Source: Syntrophaceae bacterium UBA5764 (GTDB lineage Bacteria > Desulfobacterota > Syntrophia > Syntrophales > Smithellaceae). From it: DNA of 29,709 nt. The notes beneath the pieces are model-generated. The model searched no databases. It was not told where the DNA came from and saw only the letters and a list, made by a program, of their open reading frames with translations. The stretch's first letter is position 1; every line of letters begins with the position of its first letter. Made by a program: the position numbers and the translations under genes. Where the stretch lies: contig DIEW01000040.1 of assembly GCA_002418825.1 (NCBI GenBank), positions 1 through 29,709 on the forward strand, read 5' to 3'. This document shows, one piece after another, positions 15,684-23,038 of the stretch.

Positions 15684-16757
15684 CTATCGCCTTCCGGATG
15701 CAGAAAATTCGTTCAGTAACAAGCCCAGCATTTTGCCAATGTCGACAAATATTTCGGCGGTTATTTTATCCAGAAAAGCAAGCTTGGGGATATTTTTATT
15801 ATTAAAAATCACTTTCAATGCCGCTGCGGAACAGCGGTTCGTCTGCGTGGCCGCATCCAGCGGGCTTCTGTTATCCATCTGCGCAAAAACGTCGAATAAT
15901 TCCTGGCCAAATCCGTTCAGAAAATAATAAAATATTTTGTTGTGTCTTTTTTGAGCTTTCCTAATATACGAATTTAATGTTTTTCCGTTGCCAAAATCCA
16001 CTTCCATCTTCTGCCCTTCAAGCGCGCCATCCATCAAGGCTTGATTAAAAAGTCCAAAGCCCTCACGAAACCTGCGTTCAACATACACCTCATAACTTTG
16101 ATGTATGGCGGAAATAATTTTGAAAAGCTCGTTTCGATAAAGTATTTTCTTCGCCAAAAGAAAACCGGGAAGAGCTTTAACATGAAAAGGATTACCCAAA
16201 TCCGCCAGATAATGCGCGCCCCGCGATAAAAAACGCCAGCCCCAGTAATAGTTACCATTTTCAAAAGATAGCTCTGCCATTTGCCGGTGAATATGGAAAG
16301 ATTGCGTCGCCATCCCATACCTGGCTCCCAACAGCTTGAATTGCATATGCCGCCAGCCGTGCGAACCGCCGGTAATTTTCTGATTTTTATGCAAAAACAA
16401 ATCCATATCCGGATACAAATCTGGTTCCGTGCTGTAAATTACCAGCACTTTCCAAGGTTCAATCTGCTTGTTTGAAGGTACTTCAGCAGCATATTCGCCG
16501 TTTCGCTTTCTGTAATCGAAGGAATTAAACAAATCTAGTTTGCGTATTTCCTCCCAGTTTTCCTTATAGTAATCGACATGCCTGGGGCCTAGCGGCCAAA
16601 GCTTGTCTCCATAGCGTGGATTCGGCTTTACACAGACCGGCGGCAAATCCATCAAAGAACTTACCGTCTGAACGGAATAATACATCAAATATTCGTGAGA
16701 AAACCATGGGCCCCATGCCAAGGGTAGATTCGGATCGTTGTGCAGATAAAATTCCAA
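15684..16757 (-). CDS. Zinc-dependent phospholipase C / P1-nuclease-fold protein
   Basis: About 357 residues. The trinuclear-zinc pattern of the phospholipase C/S1-P1 nuclease fold can be traced: AWGPWFSHEYL (Trp near residue 15 and His21), Asp/His around 117-137 (PDMDLF, GGSHGWRH), HxxxDxxxxxH as HYLADLGNPFH (182-192), and HxxxE as HQSYE (219-223). Such enzymes hydrolyse phospholipids or nucleic-acid phosphoesters. The known ones are exported, but no signal peptide is visible here; the start is a TTG at 16757 with an AGGAAG site, and the frame upstream closes after 12 codons with no ATG. It lies 62 bases after the RLP gene, with a small hairpin between, and may be the last gene of that operon. 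Function is uncertain. Confidence 0.65.
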   Translation of the reverse strand: MEFYLHNDPNLPLAWGPWFSHEYLMYYSVQTVSSLMDLPPVCVKPNPRYGDKLWPLGPRHVDYYKENWEEIRKLDLFNSFDYRKRNGEYAAEVPSNKQIEPWKVLVIYSTEPDLYPDMDLFLHKNQKITGGSHGWRHMQFKLLGARYGMATQSFHIHRQMAELSFENGNYYWGWRFLSRGAHYLADLGNPFHVKALPGFLLAKKILYRNELFKIISAIHQSYEVYVERRFREGFGLFNQALMDGALEGQKMEVDFGNGKTLNSYIRKAQKRHNKIFYYFLNGFGQELFDVFAQMDNRSPLDAATQTNRCSAAALKVIFNNKNIPKLAFLDKITAEIFVDIGKMLGLLLNEFSASGRR

Positions 16758-16791
16758 TGGTTCTTCCTGGTAATTAGAGAATGGTCGTCCG

Positions 16792-16810
16792 GCTCATTCC
16801 CATAATGAGC
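16792..16810. other. Perfect 7-bp hairpin between the RLP and phospholipase C-like genes
   Basis: GCTCATT and AATGAGC form a perfect 7-base-pair stem around a five-base loop. Read on the minus strand (the operon direction) it is not followed by a T run; read on the plus strand it is followed by TTTTATTG. It may stabilise the RLP transcript end or reduce read-through into the next gene, or be chance. Confidence 0.35.
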
Positions 16811-16819
16811 TTTTATTGT

Positions 16820-18163
16820 TTAAATTTTAAAATCAGTTTTTTTGCCCCAAACACCCATAGCGATTCCAAGCTCCTCGTGTTCCTTCGCATATTCTTCCAG
16901 CTTAATTCCCTTTACTGCGGCGTCAATAGCCTGACGTAAAGCCCGCGCTCCCGCTTTTGGCCCCTGCGGATGCGCGTGAATGCCGCCTCCGGAACCAATC
17001 ATGATATCCTTGCCCACAGCATTGACAATATCAGCAACATTGGCTGGCGTGATGCCACCGGAAGGCATAGGCATAGTCGGTTTAAGATTACCCATAGGGT
17101 AAGTCAGATTGCGCACTGTGTTCATGAAACGGTCATGGATATACATGGCCTTACCGCCCATAGAGAAAGGCAAAACGATGGCATCCGCCCCGCATAAACG
17201 GGAAAACTTGCCCAAGATTATTGGCGAGGCCACCCCCTGATTCGGTGACATATAATAAGCTCCGGCAAAATCCATGTGTGCCAGAATCGGCACATTGATG
17301 GAGTTATCGTCAGCAAGCGCCCGCATCGCTTCAGGACCAACGGCGAGATAGTTTACCATAAGAGCGTTGGCTCCGGCATCAATGCAGCGATGGGCCAGGT
17401 CAAACATACGCGGCAGGCGGTCGGTGACATTGACCGTATAAAGAGTATGCTCGCCGGTTTCCTCAAAAACTTCCTTTTCTATTTTCATGTATTCTTTCAC
17501 GCGTTTCACCGCATCATTGTAACACATATTGGCAATCAACTCGTCATCCTTAATCACGTCACAACCGCCCAGCGCTGCTTCCCGAAAAAGTTTAGCTCCG
17601 ACTTCCAGAGGATAACCGCTGCAAGGCTTAATCATGTTATTGAGCAACGGCCTCTCTTTTTTGAGGCCAAGTACTTTCCACCATCCTTCCGTTCCGAACT
17701 TCGGGCCATTGTAATGCTCAAGTGTGGCCTTGGGAATCCGCAAATCCAATAATTTAAAATTAGGCACCATGGATATATTGCCAATGACTGTTGTAAGCAT
17801 CATCGGCAGTTGATCCTCGACATTGGCTGCGGGAAAGGCAATCTGTAAAATATATTGTCGTTCGGTAACATCTGCCGGAACAGCGTATTCGTAATATGGC
17901 GCCTCGTAAACGCCGATAACTTTCGCCACATGACCGGCACGTATTTCCGGTGTTTCTCCCGGTACCGGCACCCATGTTCCTGTTGTTTGTTCAATAGCCA
18001 TCACCTGCCCCAAAACCGCCATGTCCCAAGCCTTGTCCGCCTGAATCCAATAGGTGGCAATAATGTGATTTTCCATATCTATGCTTTCGGGTATGGCAAT
18101 GGGCTTATCGTCATAAGGACCGAGTTTCTTTTTGATTTCAGTATTTTCTTTCTTCTCTTTCAT
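16820..18163 (-). CDS. RuBisCO-like protein (form IV), probably not CO2-fixing
   Basis: A 447-residue RuBisCO large-subunit homologue. Retained by position are Glu58 and Thr63 (IEQTTGTW; spinach E60, T65), Asn129 (IGNISM; N123), Lys179 (IKP; K175), the metal motif Lys205-Asp-Asp207-Glu208 (KDDE; K201-D203-E204, Lys205 being the carbamylation site), Ser368-Gly-Gly (PSGG; S379) and the phosphate-binding GGG near 392-394. Changed are K177 to Cys181 (KPCSG), R295 to Met297 (AHMDF) and H327 to Val330. Loss of these rules out ordinary carboxylation and marks a RuBisCO-like protein, whose known members isomerise or decarboxylate sugar phosphates after enolisation. The start has an AAGGAGT site. It is preceded by an aminotransferase and a sugar kinase in one operon. 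The exact clade and reaction are unknown. Confidence 0.9.
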   Translation of the reverse strand: MKEKKENTEIKKKLGPYDDKPIAIPESIDMENHIIATYWIQADKAWDMAVLGQVMAIEQTTGTWVPVPGETPEIRAGHVAKVIGVYEAPYYEYAVPADVTERQYILQIAFPAANVEDQLPMMLTTVIGNISMVPNFKLLDLRIPKATLEHYNGPKFGTEGWWKVLGLKKERPLLNNMIKPCSGYPLEVGAKLFREAALGGCDVIKDDELIANMCYNDAVKRVKEYMKIEKEVFEETGEHTLYTVNVTDRLPRMFDLAHRCIDAGANALMVNYLAVGPEAMRALADDNSINVPILAHMDFAGAYYMSPNQGVASPIILGKFSRLCGADAIVLPFSMGGKAMYIHDRFMNTVRNLTYPMGNLKPTMPMPSGGITPANVADIVNAVGKDIMIGSGGGIHAHPQGPKAGARALRQAIDAAVKGIKLEEYAKEHEELGIAMGVWGKKTDFKI

Positions 18164-18189
18164 AAACTAAATACTCCTTCTTTGTATTT

Positions 18190-19599
18190 TTAATTTTCCG
18201 GAATCAAGGAAAGCAGATATTCCCAAACCTGCAGTGTCCTCTTCAGCGCTGTTTCATCGTGTTGCATGCAGGTATACATCCGTGTACCGGCCAACGTGCA
18301 CAAGCCGTGTGCCATGGTAATTATCTGATAATCATCCGCCACCTGTTTACGCGTGATAATTTGCGTCAGTGCATCTTCGGCCTTTAAATCCACGGAGAAA
18401 AAAGCCGTGGTCATGTAATGCACAATCGCACCGAAGTTATAAACAAAAAATCCCAGGTCAGGTCTTGTGGCAAACAAATTATTCAGTTCATCCGTTAATC
18501 TGTTGGCGTAAGCAGTAGCTTTTTTTACCGCGTCATGTTCCTCCATCAGTTTCAAAGCGTGGTAACAAGCCGCCATGGAAATGGGATTGGCCGCCAGCGT
18601 GCCGCCTACAAAAACCTTTTCGCCAATACCCCCCGCACATACTTTCATAAACTCTTTTTTACCGGCCACCGCACCCGACGACGGATACCCGTGCGTGATT
18701 ATTTTACCCAGCACCGTCAAATCCGGGATAATGTTGAACAGCTTCTGTGCACCCCCCATATCCAGCCTGAAACCGGTCACCACTTCATCAAAAATCAGCA
18801 GCGCTTCATGTTTATCGCATAAGCGACGGATCGTTTTATTCCAGCCCGGATGCACAGGATGCGCGCCGGATTCACCGCCAACAGGCTCAACCAGCACGCC
18901 CGCTATTCCGCCCTTATCTTGATTGTCCCGGAAAGCTCTTTCCAACCCTTCAAAATCATTAGGTGATACATCAACGATATGTGCAAAGCACTCCACAGGA
19001 ATACCCTTTGCTTCCATGTTGTAGGTTTGGGGAATATGCACCGAATAAATCAACTGGTCAGACCAACCGTGATAACTGCCACCTATTTTGATGATTTTGT
19101 GTTTTCCCGTATAGGCGCGAGCGATGCGTATAGCCGCCATGTCTGCTTCGGTTCCGGACTGCAGGAAGCGCACCACCTCCACACCCGGCATGTGTTTTAT
19201 GATTTGTTCAGCAGCCAAAAGCTCGTACTCGGAAGTCAATCCGGTTGCCGGCCCTTTCTCACGTATAATTTCGATGATTTTTTCATCAAGTTCTTCAAAA
19301 CCATGGCCGAGCATAATCGGCGCGCCGCACATTAGATAATCAATGTACTCATTTCCATCCACATCCCATATTTTGTAGCCCTTGGCGCGATCCATGGCTA
19401 AGGGGAATGGCTTGTTCTGGCTTAAATTGTGTTCTACACCGCCGGGGATAAATTCCTTTGCCTTCTCAAAAATCTCTATCGATTTCTTGCATCGTTCAGC
19501 ATAAAGTCTCTGCTCTTTTTCCAATTTGTCCTGGGGAATCGGTTTTACCGGCCTGGACAAAATCTCATTTTTTCTTTTCATTATTTCCGCAAATTCCAT
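18190..19599 (-). CDS. Class III aminotransferase, glutamate-1-semialdehyde aminomutase-like
   Basis: A PLP enzyme of 469 residues. Seen: the fold-type I start IPGGVEHNLSQNKPFPLAM, WDVDGNEYIDYL, LQSGTEADMAAIRIARAYTG for PLP phosphate, YHGW, the PLP-ring Asp in LLIFDEVVTGFR, and the Schiff-base Lys in VLGKIITHGYPSSG. This is the GSA-aminomutase subgroup, but an operon with a sugar kinase and an RLP makes haem synthesis unlikely; it more probably moves an amino group on or off a sugar-like substrate (inference). Its ATG overlaps the kinase stop by one base (TAATG), with an AGGAGG site inside the kinase gene, so the two are translationally coupled. A roughly 30-residue charged extension precedes the usual start of the fold. 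Confidence 0.88.
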   Translation of the reverse strand: MEFAEIMKRKNEILSRPVKPIPQDKLEKEQRLYAERCKKSIEIFEKAKEFIPGGVEHNLSQNKPFPLAMDRAKGYKIWDVDGNEYIDYLMCGAPIMLGHGFEELDEKIIEIIREKGPATGLTSEYELLAAEQIIKHMPGVEVVRFLQSGTEADMAAIRIARAYTGKHKIIKIGGSYHGWSDQLIYSVHIPQTYNMEAKGIPVECFAHIVDVSPNDFEGLERAFRDNQDKGGIAGVLVEPVGGESGAHPVHPGWNKTIRRLCDKHEALLIFDEVVTGFRLDMGGAQKLFNIIPDLTVLGKIITHGYPSSGAVAGKKEFMKVCAGGIGEKVFVGGTLAANPISMAACYHALKLMEEHDAVKKATAYANRLTDELNNLFATRPDLGFFVYNFGAIVHYMTTAFFSVDLKAEDALTQIITRKQVADDYQIITMAHGLCTLAGTRMYTCMQHDETALKRTLQVWEYLLSLIPEN

Positions 19600-21227
19600 T
19601 AAAAAAATTCCTCCTGGTTATGTTTCTGTACTGAACAAACACCCGCCTTCCTCTTGTTCAGCCGAGCACAGGCTTCTCTCTGGGCTTTGTAATAATTCAC
19701 AAATTCCTTGTATAGAGCATCATAGATGGAGCGATTTGCCGGATCAGGTGTATATTCGGCTTTAATTTGAATATAGCGGGGAATATCCTTCGGTTCAATG
19801 TGGTGAAGCGCAATAGCCGCCAGAAAAGCCGCGCCGCGGGCGTTGGAATAAATCGGGTCTTTGACCTGGCGGATTTTCCGGTTTAAAATATCCGCAAATA
19901 TCTGCGACCAAACATCGGAATTGGCACCGCCGCCGATGAAGTTCAGATATTCAAAATACCTGCCCATGAATTTTTCCACCGGTTCCAGTAGCCATCGCGC
20001 ATTGAAAGCCACGCCTTCAAAAACCGCGCGCAGAATATCTTCCCTGGTATTTTCCAGAGAAAGATTGAATAAGGATGCCCTGATATTGCAGTCATCAACA
20101 GGAGAGCGTTCTCCATAAAGCCATGGAGTGAAAATCACGCCGTTGGCCCCCGCAGGAACTCTTTCCACCATTTTATCCAAAAATTTGAAAATATCCGGCG
20201 CGCTTTCTTCCAGCATAAGTTCATCTTTATGATAAATTATATTATCCCTTAGCCAGGTCAGGCATTTACCTGCGCTTTCCTGTTCGCTGAGAATTATGTA
20301 GCGCCCGGGAATCGGGCTGGGAAATGAACCAAAATTATGCGCAATATCCGTTTTTTTAAAAGGGACATGAGCGGAAATCCATGATGACGTTCCAACGTAT
20401 AGATGTCCTTCATAATCACGCACGGCACCGGAACCGACGCCGGCGGAAGGCACATCCGGCGTGCCGCCGATTACCGGCGTTCCTTTTTTCAAACCAATCT
20501 CTGCGGCGATTTCATCTTTAACCGGCCCCACTATATCTATTGCTCGAATTAAATCAGGAAGCTTTGCGCGATCAATACCGGTCATCTTCAAGAGCTTATC
20601 CGAATAAACAACATCGGAAGGATTACGGTTGTCCGTCACCCAATGCAGAAGTATCGAATCGTATGTCGCCGTAAATTTTCCCGTAAAGCACAGGTTAATA
20701 TAATCTTTCGGCTCCAGAAATTTGTATGTATCTGCATAAATTTGCGGGTGGTTCTCCTTTATCCACAAAATATGGCTTATCGGATCTTTTCCGGCAAGCC
20801 CCGGTGCACCACCGGTCAACCTCTGCCATGTTAATATCTTGAACAAGGGATATCCCTGAATTTTCAAGAAGCCCTTCAGAATATTTTTTACTGACTCTGA
20901 ACCGCGACTGTCCATCCAGATAATGGCATTCATAAGATGTTTGCCTGACTTATCCACCGCTACGGTTCCCGACCATTGCGTGGTTACACTCACGGCAACG
21001 ATATCATCGGGCGCAACCAGATTTTTACCGATAACTTCTTTTGCAGTGTTTAGTATGGCCTTCCACCATCCCTGGGGATCCTGTTCCGCTCCGCCATCAG
21101 GATATAAAATGACCGGCGTGTCCTTGAATTCACTGCCTATAACTTCGCCGTAAACGGAAATCAAGGCCGTTTTAGGTCCGGATGTTCCCAAGTCAACAGC
21201 CAAGATACATTTTTTTTGTTCTTTCAT
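19599..21227 (-). CDS. FGGY-family carbohydrate kinase
   Basis: An ATP-dependent sugar or polyol kinase related to xylulokinase and glycerol kinase. Seen: the N-terminal phosphate loop CILAVDLGTSGPKTALIS, EQDPQGWW, VTTQWSGTVAVD with the sugar-side motif, DSRG, the second ATPase-fold motif GGTPDVPSAGVGSG, and the FGGY-C signature FIGGGANSDVWSQIFADILNRKIRQV. From the ATG at 21227 it has 542 residues; a GTG at 21254 would add nine and neither has a strong ribosome site. It lies just after the TetR gene and is coupled to the aminotransferase. It would supply the phosphorylated substrate that an RLP needs. The sugar specificity is not readable. Confidence 0.9.
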   Translation of the reverse strand: MKEQKKCILAVDLGTSGPKTALISVYGEVIGSEFKDTPVILYPDGGAEQDPQGWWKAILNTAKEVIGKNLVAPDDIVAVSVTTQWSGTVAVDKSGKHLMNAIIWMDSRGSESVKNILKGFLKIQGYPLFKILTWQRLTGGAPGLAGKDPISHILWIKENHPQIYADTYKFLEPKDYINLCFTGKFTATYDSILLHWVTDNRNPSDVVYSDKLLKMTGIDRAKLPDLIRAIDIVGPVKDEIAAEIGLKKGTPVIGGTPDVPSAGVGSGAVRDYEGHLYVGTSSWISAHVPFKKTDIAHNFGSFPSPIPGRYIILSEQESAGKCLTWLRDNIIYHKDELMLEESAPDIFKFLDKMVERVPAGANGVIFTPWLYGERSPVDDCNIRASLFNLSLENTREDILRAVFEGVAFNARWLLEPVEKFMGRYFEYLNFIGGGANSDVWSQIFADILNRKIRQVKDPIYSNARGAAFLAAIALHHIEPKDIPRYIQIKAEYTPDPANRSIYDALYKEFVNYYKAQREACARLNKRKAGVCSVQKHNQEEFF

Positions 21228-21270
21228 GACTTCAACTGTTTTCTGACGACTCACGTAAGCTTTTTTCTAA

Positions 21271-21906
21271 TTATCCGGTGACGCAACTCAAGGCTTTATC
21301 CACAATATTTTTAAAATCAGCATCCGGTTCATCCGCAATTTGGTAAAAAACACCGCTATTATGCAAAGAAACGATACCGTGCAGGGCGCTGATACTCTGA
21401 ATGGCCAGAAATTTTGGATCATCTTTTCCCAAATCCGGCATGGTTTCACGGTACTCGCGAATCACCTTTATCGCTAGAAATAAAACTTTCAGCGAACTAC
21501 GAAATTCGTCAAAGGATAACTCTTCCTGCGGTGTACCTATGTAATCGCTGTACTGCCTGATGGCTCTGTTAAACATTACGTCATAAATATTCGCGTTTTT
21601 AACTCCGAAATCAACGAAAGCGTAAGCCATGTTGCTTATTTTTTCCAAAGGGCTGTCGCTCCTTTCCACGGCATAACTTATCTTGTTGTACAACATGGCA
21701 TAAGCTTTTTTATGGATGGCAATAAGCAGCTCATCTTTGTTGGAATAATAATTATATAGATTTGCCGCTGTCATTTTCATCTTGGCGCCGATTCTGGCCA
21801 TAGACAATCTTTCAAAACCATTCTTGACAAGAATTTCGAAGGCGCAATTCAGTATTTTTTCTTTAACGGCATCAATCTCTTCTGGGCTTCTTGTTGCTTT
21901 CGGCAT
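21271..21906 (-). CDS. TetR-family transcriptional regulator
   Basis: A 211-residue repressor-type protein. The N-terminal helix-turn-helix is clear: ILNCAFEILVKNGFERLSMARIGAKMKMTAANLYNYYSNKDELLIAI, about residues 17-65. The C-terminal ligand domain is of the TetR_C type with no recognisable ligand. It is first in the operon with the kinase, aminotransferase and RLP, so it probably represses its own transcription and is released by a pathway substrate or product (inference). The ATG is at 21906 and the leader before it is about 140 bases from the predicted promoter. Confidence 0.9.
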   Translation of the reverse strand: MPKATRSPEEIDAVKEKILNCAFEILVKNGFERLSMARIGAKMKMTAANLYNYYSNKDELLIAIHKKAYAMLYNKISYAVERSDSPLEKISNMAYAFVDFGVKNANIYDVMFNRAIRQYSDYIGTPQEELSFDEFRSSLKVLFLAIKVIREYRETMPDLGKDDPKFLAIQSISALHGIVSLHNSGVFYQIADEPDADFKNIVDKALSCVTG

Positions 21907-22026
21907 CTTTCAATTTTATCCTCATTATTTATAAAATTTGTGAATTTATCTTCACCGATTATTTGCGCTTTATCTTGATCCACTACTCATTTATGTAATT
22001 GATAATAAATATTTTTTTTAATAATA

Positions 22027-22034
22027 TAGCGCTA
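22027..22034. promoter_or_regulatory. Short perfect palindrome TAGCGCTA
   Basis: An 8-base perfect palindrome TAGCGCTA at 22027-22034, just downstream of the predicted start of the TetR operon and 4 bases from a larger inverted repeat. It could be part of the same regulatory site; alone it is weak. Confidence 0.25.
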
Positions 22035-22038
22035 ATAT

Positions 22039-22051
22039 CGTTAAATTAACG
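22039..22051. promoter_or_regulatory. Candidate TetR operator: perfect 6+1+6 inverted repeat
   Basis: CGTTAA-A-TTAACG is a perfect 13-base inverted repeat. It covers the expected transcription start of the TetR-kinase-aminotransferase-RLP operon, just after the predicted -10, where a repressor would block RNA polymerase. An extra TTAAC half-site follows at 22055-22059. TetR proteins usually bind near-palindromes of about this size next to their own gene. The binding itself is inference. Confidence 0.45.
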
Positions 22052-22056
22052 TCATT

Positions 22057-22085
22057 AACTTAATATACTTAAATTTTTAAGTCAA
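22057..22085 (-). promoter_or_regulatory. Candidate promoter of the TetR-kinase-aminotransferase-RLP operon
   Basis: On the minus strand TTGACT (22080-22085) is followed after 17 bases by TAAGTT (22057-22062). The -35 matches five of six and the -10 three of six positions. Transcription would begin near 22050, inside the inverted repeat at 22039-22051, leaving a leader of about 144 bases. Confidence 0.4.
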
Positions 22086-22211
22086 GGGATTTAATTTCTC
22101 TTTTATAGAAATTTCCATTTGAACTTTTTTTGATTTGGATTTCGTTATTATTATTTTTTCTTGATTTCTTTTACTACGTAATATAGAAAGACGCCAAATT
22201 AATTTTATAGA

Positions 22212-22251
22212 GCTCTCTCCTTGCTCATGGCATGACCATGGGCTTTAGAGC
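22212..22251 (+). promoter_or_regulatory. Hairpin in the rpsF leader, possible autoregulatory element
   Basis: Just before the rpsF ribosome site an 8-bp stem (22223-22230 with 22236-22243, one G-U) closes a five-base loop. An outer stem GCTCT/AGAGC (22212-22216 with 22247-22251) extends it across an internal loop. rpsF-rpsR leaders in many bacteria fold into an S6:S18-binding element; the CCG feature usual for that element is not evident here, so only the hairpin is certain. Confidence 0.4.
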
Positions 22252-22265
22252 CAAAAGGAGGAATT

Positions 22266-22754
22266 TTGAAGAGATACGAAGTTATCGCTATCGCCAAGCC
22301 TGATTTAATCGAAGAAGGCATCGCTAAGCTTATCGAACGAATCGAAAAAATTATTTTTAAACATCAGGGCATTATCGCTAAAATCGATAAATGGGGGAAA
22401 AAACGTCTCGCCTACGAAATTAAAAAGTATAAAGAAGGCCATTATTTTCTTTTTGATTTCGCCGGAGATGGACCGCTTGTTTCCGAAATAGAAAGAAATT
22501 ATAAAATTGACGACCGTATTCTGAAATTCATCACCATCAAAAAAGATGGCGCCGTCACCCGCGAAGGGATAGACGCGGAAATTGCCGCGGCAGAAACTAA
22601 AAAAGAACTGGAAACAAAAGCAGGCGAAGCTCCCGCTTCTGCAGAAGAAAAAACCATTCAACCTGCGGAACAATCGCCGGCAAATGAAAAACCGCGCAGA
22701 AGTACGGTGAAAAAAATTGCAAAAAAAGAAACCGAAGAAAATAAAGAGGATTAA
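22266..22754 (+). CDS. rpsF: 30S ribosomal protein S6
   Basis: The S6 protein of the small subunit platform, which binds 16S rRNA together with S18. The core is typical: KRYEVIAIAKPDL, WGKKRLAYEIKKYKEGHYFLFDFAG and YKIDDRILKFITIKKD. After about residue 100 comes a long Lys/Glu/Ala-rich tail of some 60 residues, probably disordered; S6 tails vary in this way between phyla. The start codon is TTG at 22266, supported by AGGAGG a few bases upstream and by the family N-terminus. It is first in rpsF-rpsR-DUF2232-rplI-dnaB. Confidence 0.95.
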   Translation: MKRYEVIAIAKPDLIEEGIAKLIERIEKIIFKHQGIIAKIDKWGKKRLAYEIKKYKEGHYFLFDFAGDGPLVSEIERNYKIDDRILKFITIKKDGAVTREGIDAEIAAAETKKELETKAGEAPASAEEKTIQPAEQSPANEKPRRSTVKKIAKKETEENKED

Positions 22755-22756
22755 AG

Positions 22757-23026
22757 ATGGAAACAACTAATGGAGATAAGCAGGTCAGACATTCGCAAAA
22801 AAAATTTTTCCACAGAAAGAAATTCTGTCGCTTTTGCACCGATTCCAATTTAAAGATTGATTATAAATACCCCTCGGTTCTGAATAATTTTGTTACGGAA
22901 AGGGGTAAAATTATGCCTCGCCGAATTACCGGTAACTGCGCAAAACACCAACGAGAACTTGCCACCGCGATTAAAAGGGCACGTGCAATTGCCATTATGC
23001 CGTTTGTTTCCACCGAAAATAAATAA
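22757..23026 (+). CDS. rpsR: 30S ribosomal protein S18
   Basis: The S18 protein partners S6 on the 30S platform. Seen: KKFCRFCTDSNLKIDYKYPSVLNNFVTERGKIMPRRITGNCAKHQRELATAIKRAR, with typical central and C-terminal parts. It keeps a Cys-x2-Cys and a later Cys-x2-His (NCAKH), the zinc-binding C+ form of S18. Eighty-nine residues; the ATG follows the rpsF stop by 2 bases with an AGAGGA site. Its N-terminus (METTNG) lacks the Ala that RimI acetylates in E. coli, though a rimI-like gene is in the same window. Confidence 0.96.
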   Translation: METTNGDKQVRHSQKKFFHRKKFCRFCTDSNLKIDYKYPSVLNNFVTERGKIMPRRITGNCAKHQRELATAIKRARAIAIMPFVSTENK

Positions 23027-23038
23027 GGCAACACTTAA

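Larger units (their letters stand above)
21907..22265. other. Divergent intergenic region between the TetR-RLP operon and rpsF
   Basis: 359 AT-rich bases with no gene. It contains the minus-strand promoter and palindrome of the TetR-RLP operon and the plus-strand leader hairpin of rpsF (separate entries). A plus-strand rpsF promoter is only hinted at: TTGATT at 22161-22166 with TATAGA at 22182-22187, spacing 15. Confidence 0.6.

Noticed and set aside
17276..17752. Plus-strand open frame of 158 codons opposite the RLP gene
   Set aside because: It lies entirely antisense to the RLP gene with its well-conserved motifs, and has no ribosome site or recognisable domain.
16820..18163. RLP gene read as a true carbon-fixing RuBisCO
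   Set aside because: The equivalents of K177, R295 and H327 are replaced, and no phosphoribulokinase or AMP-pathway genes are nearby.
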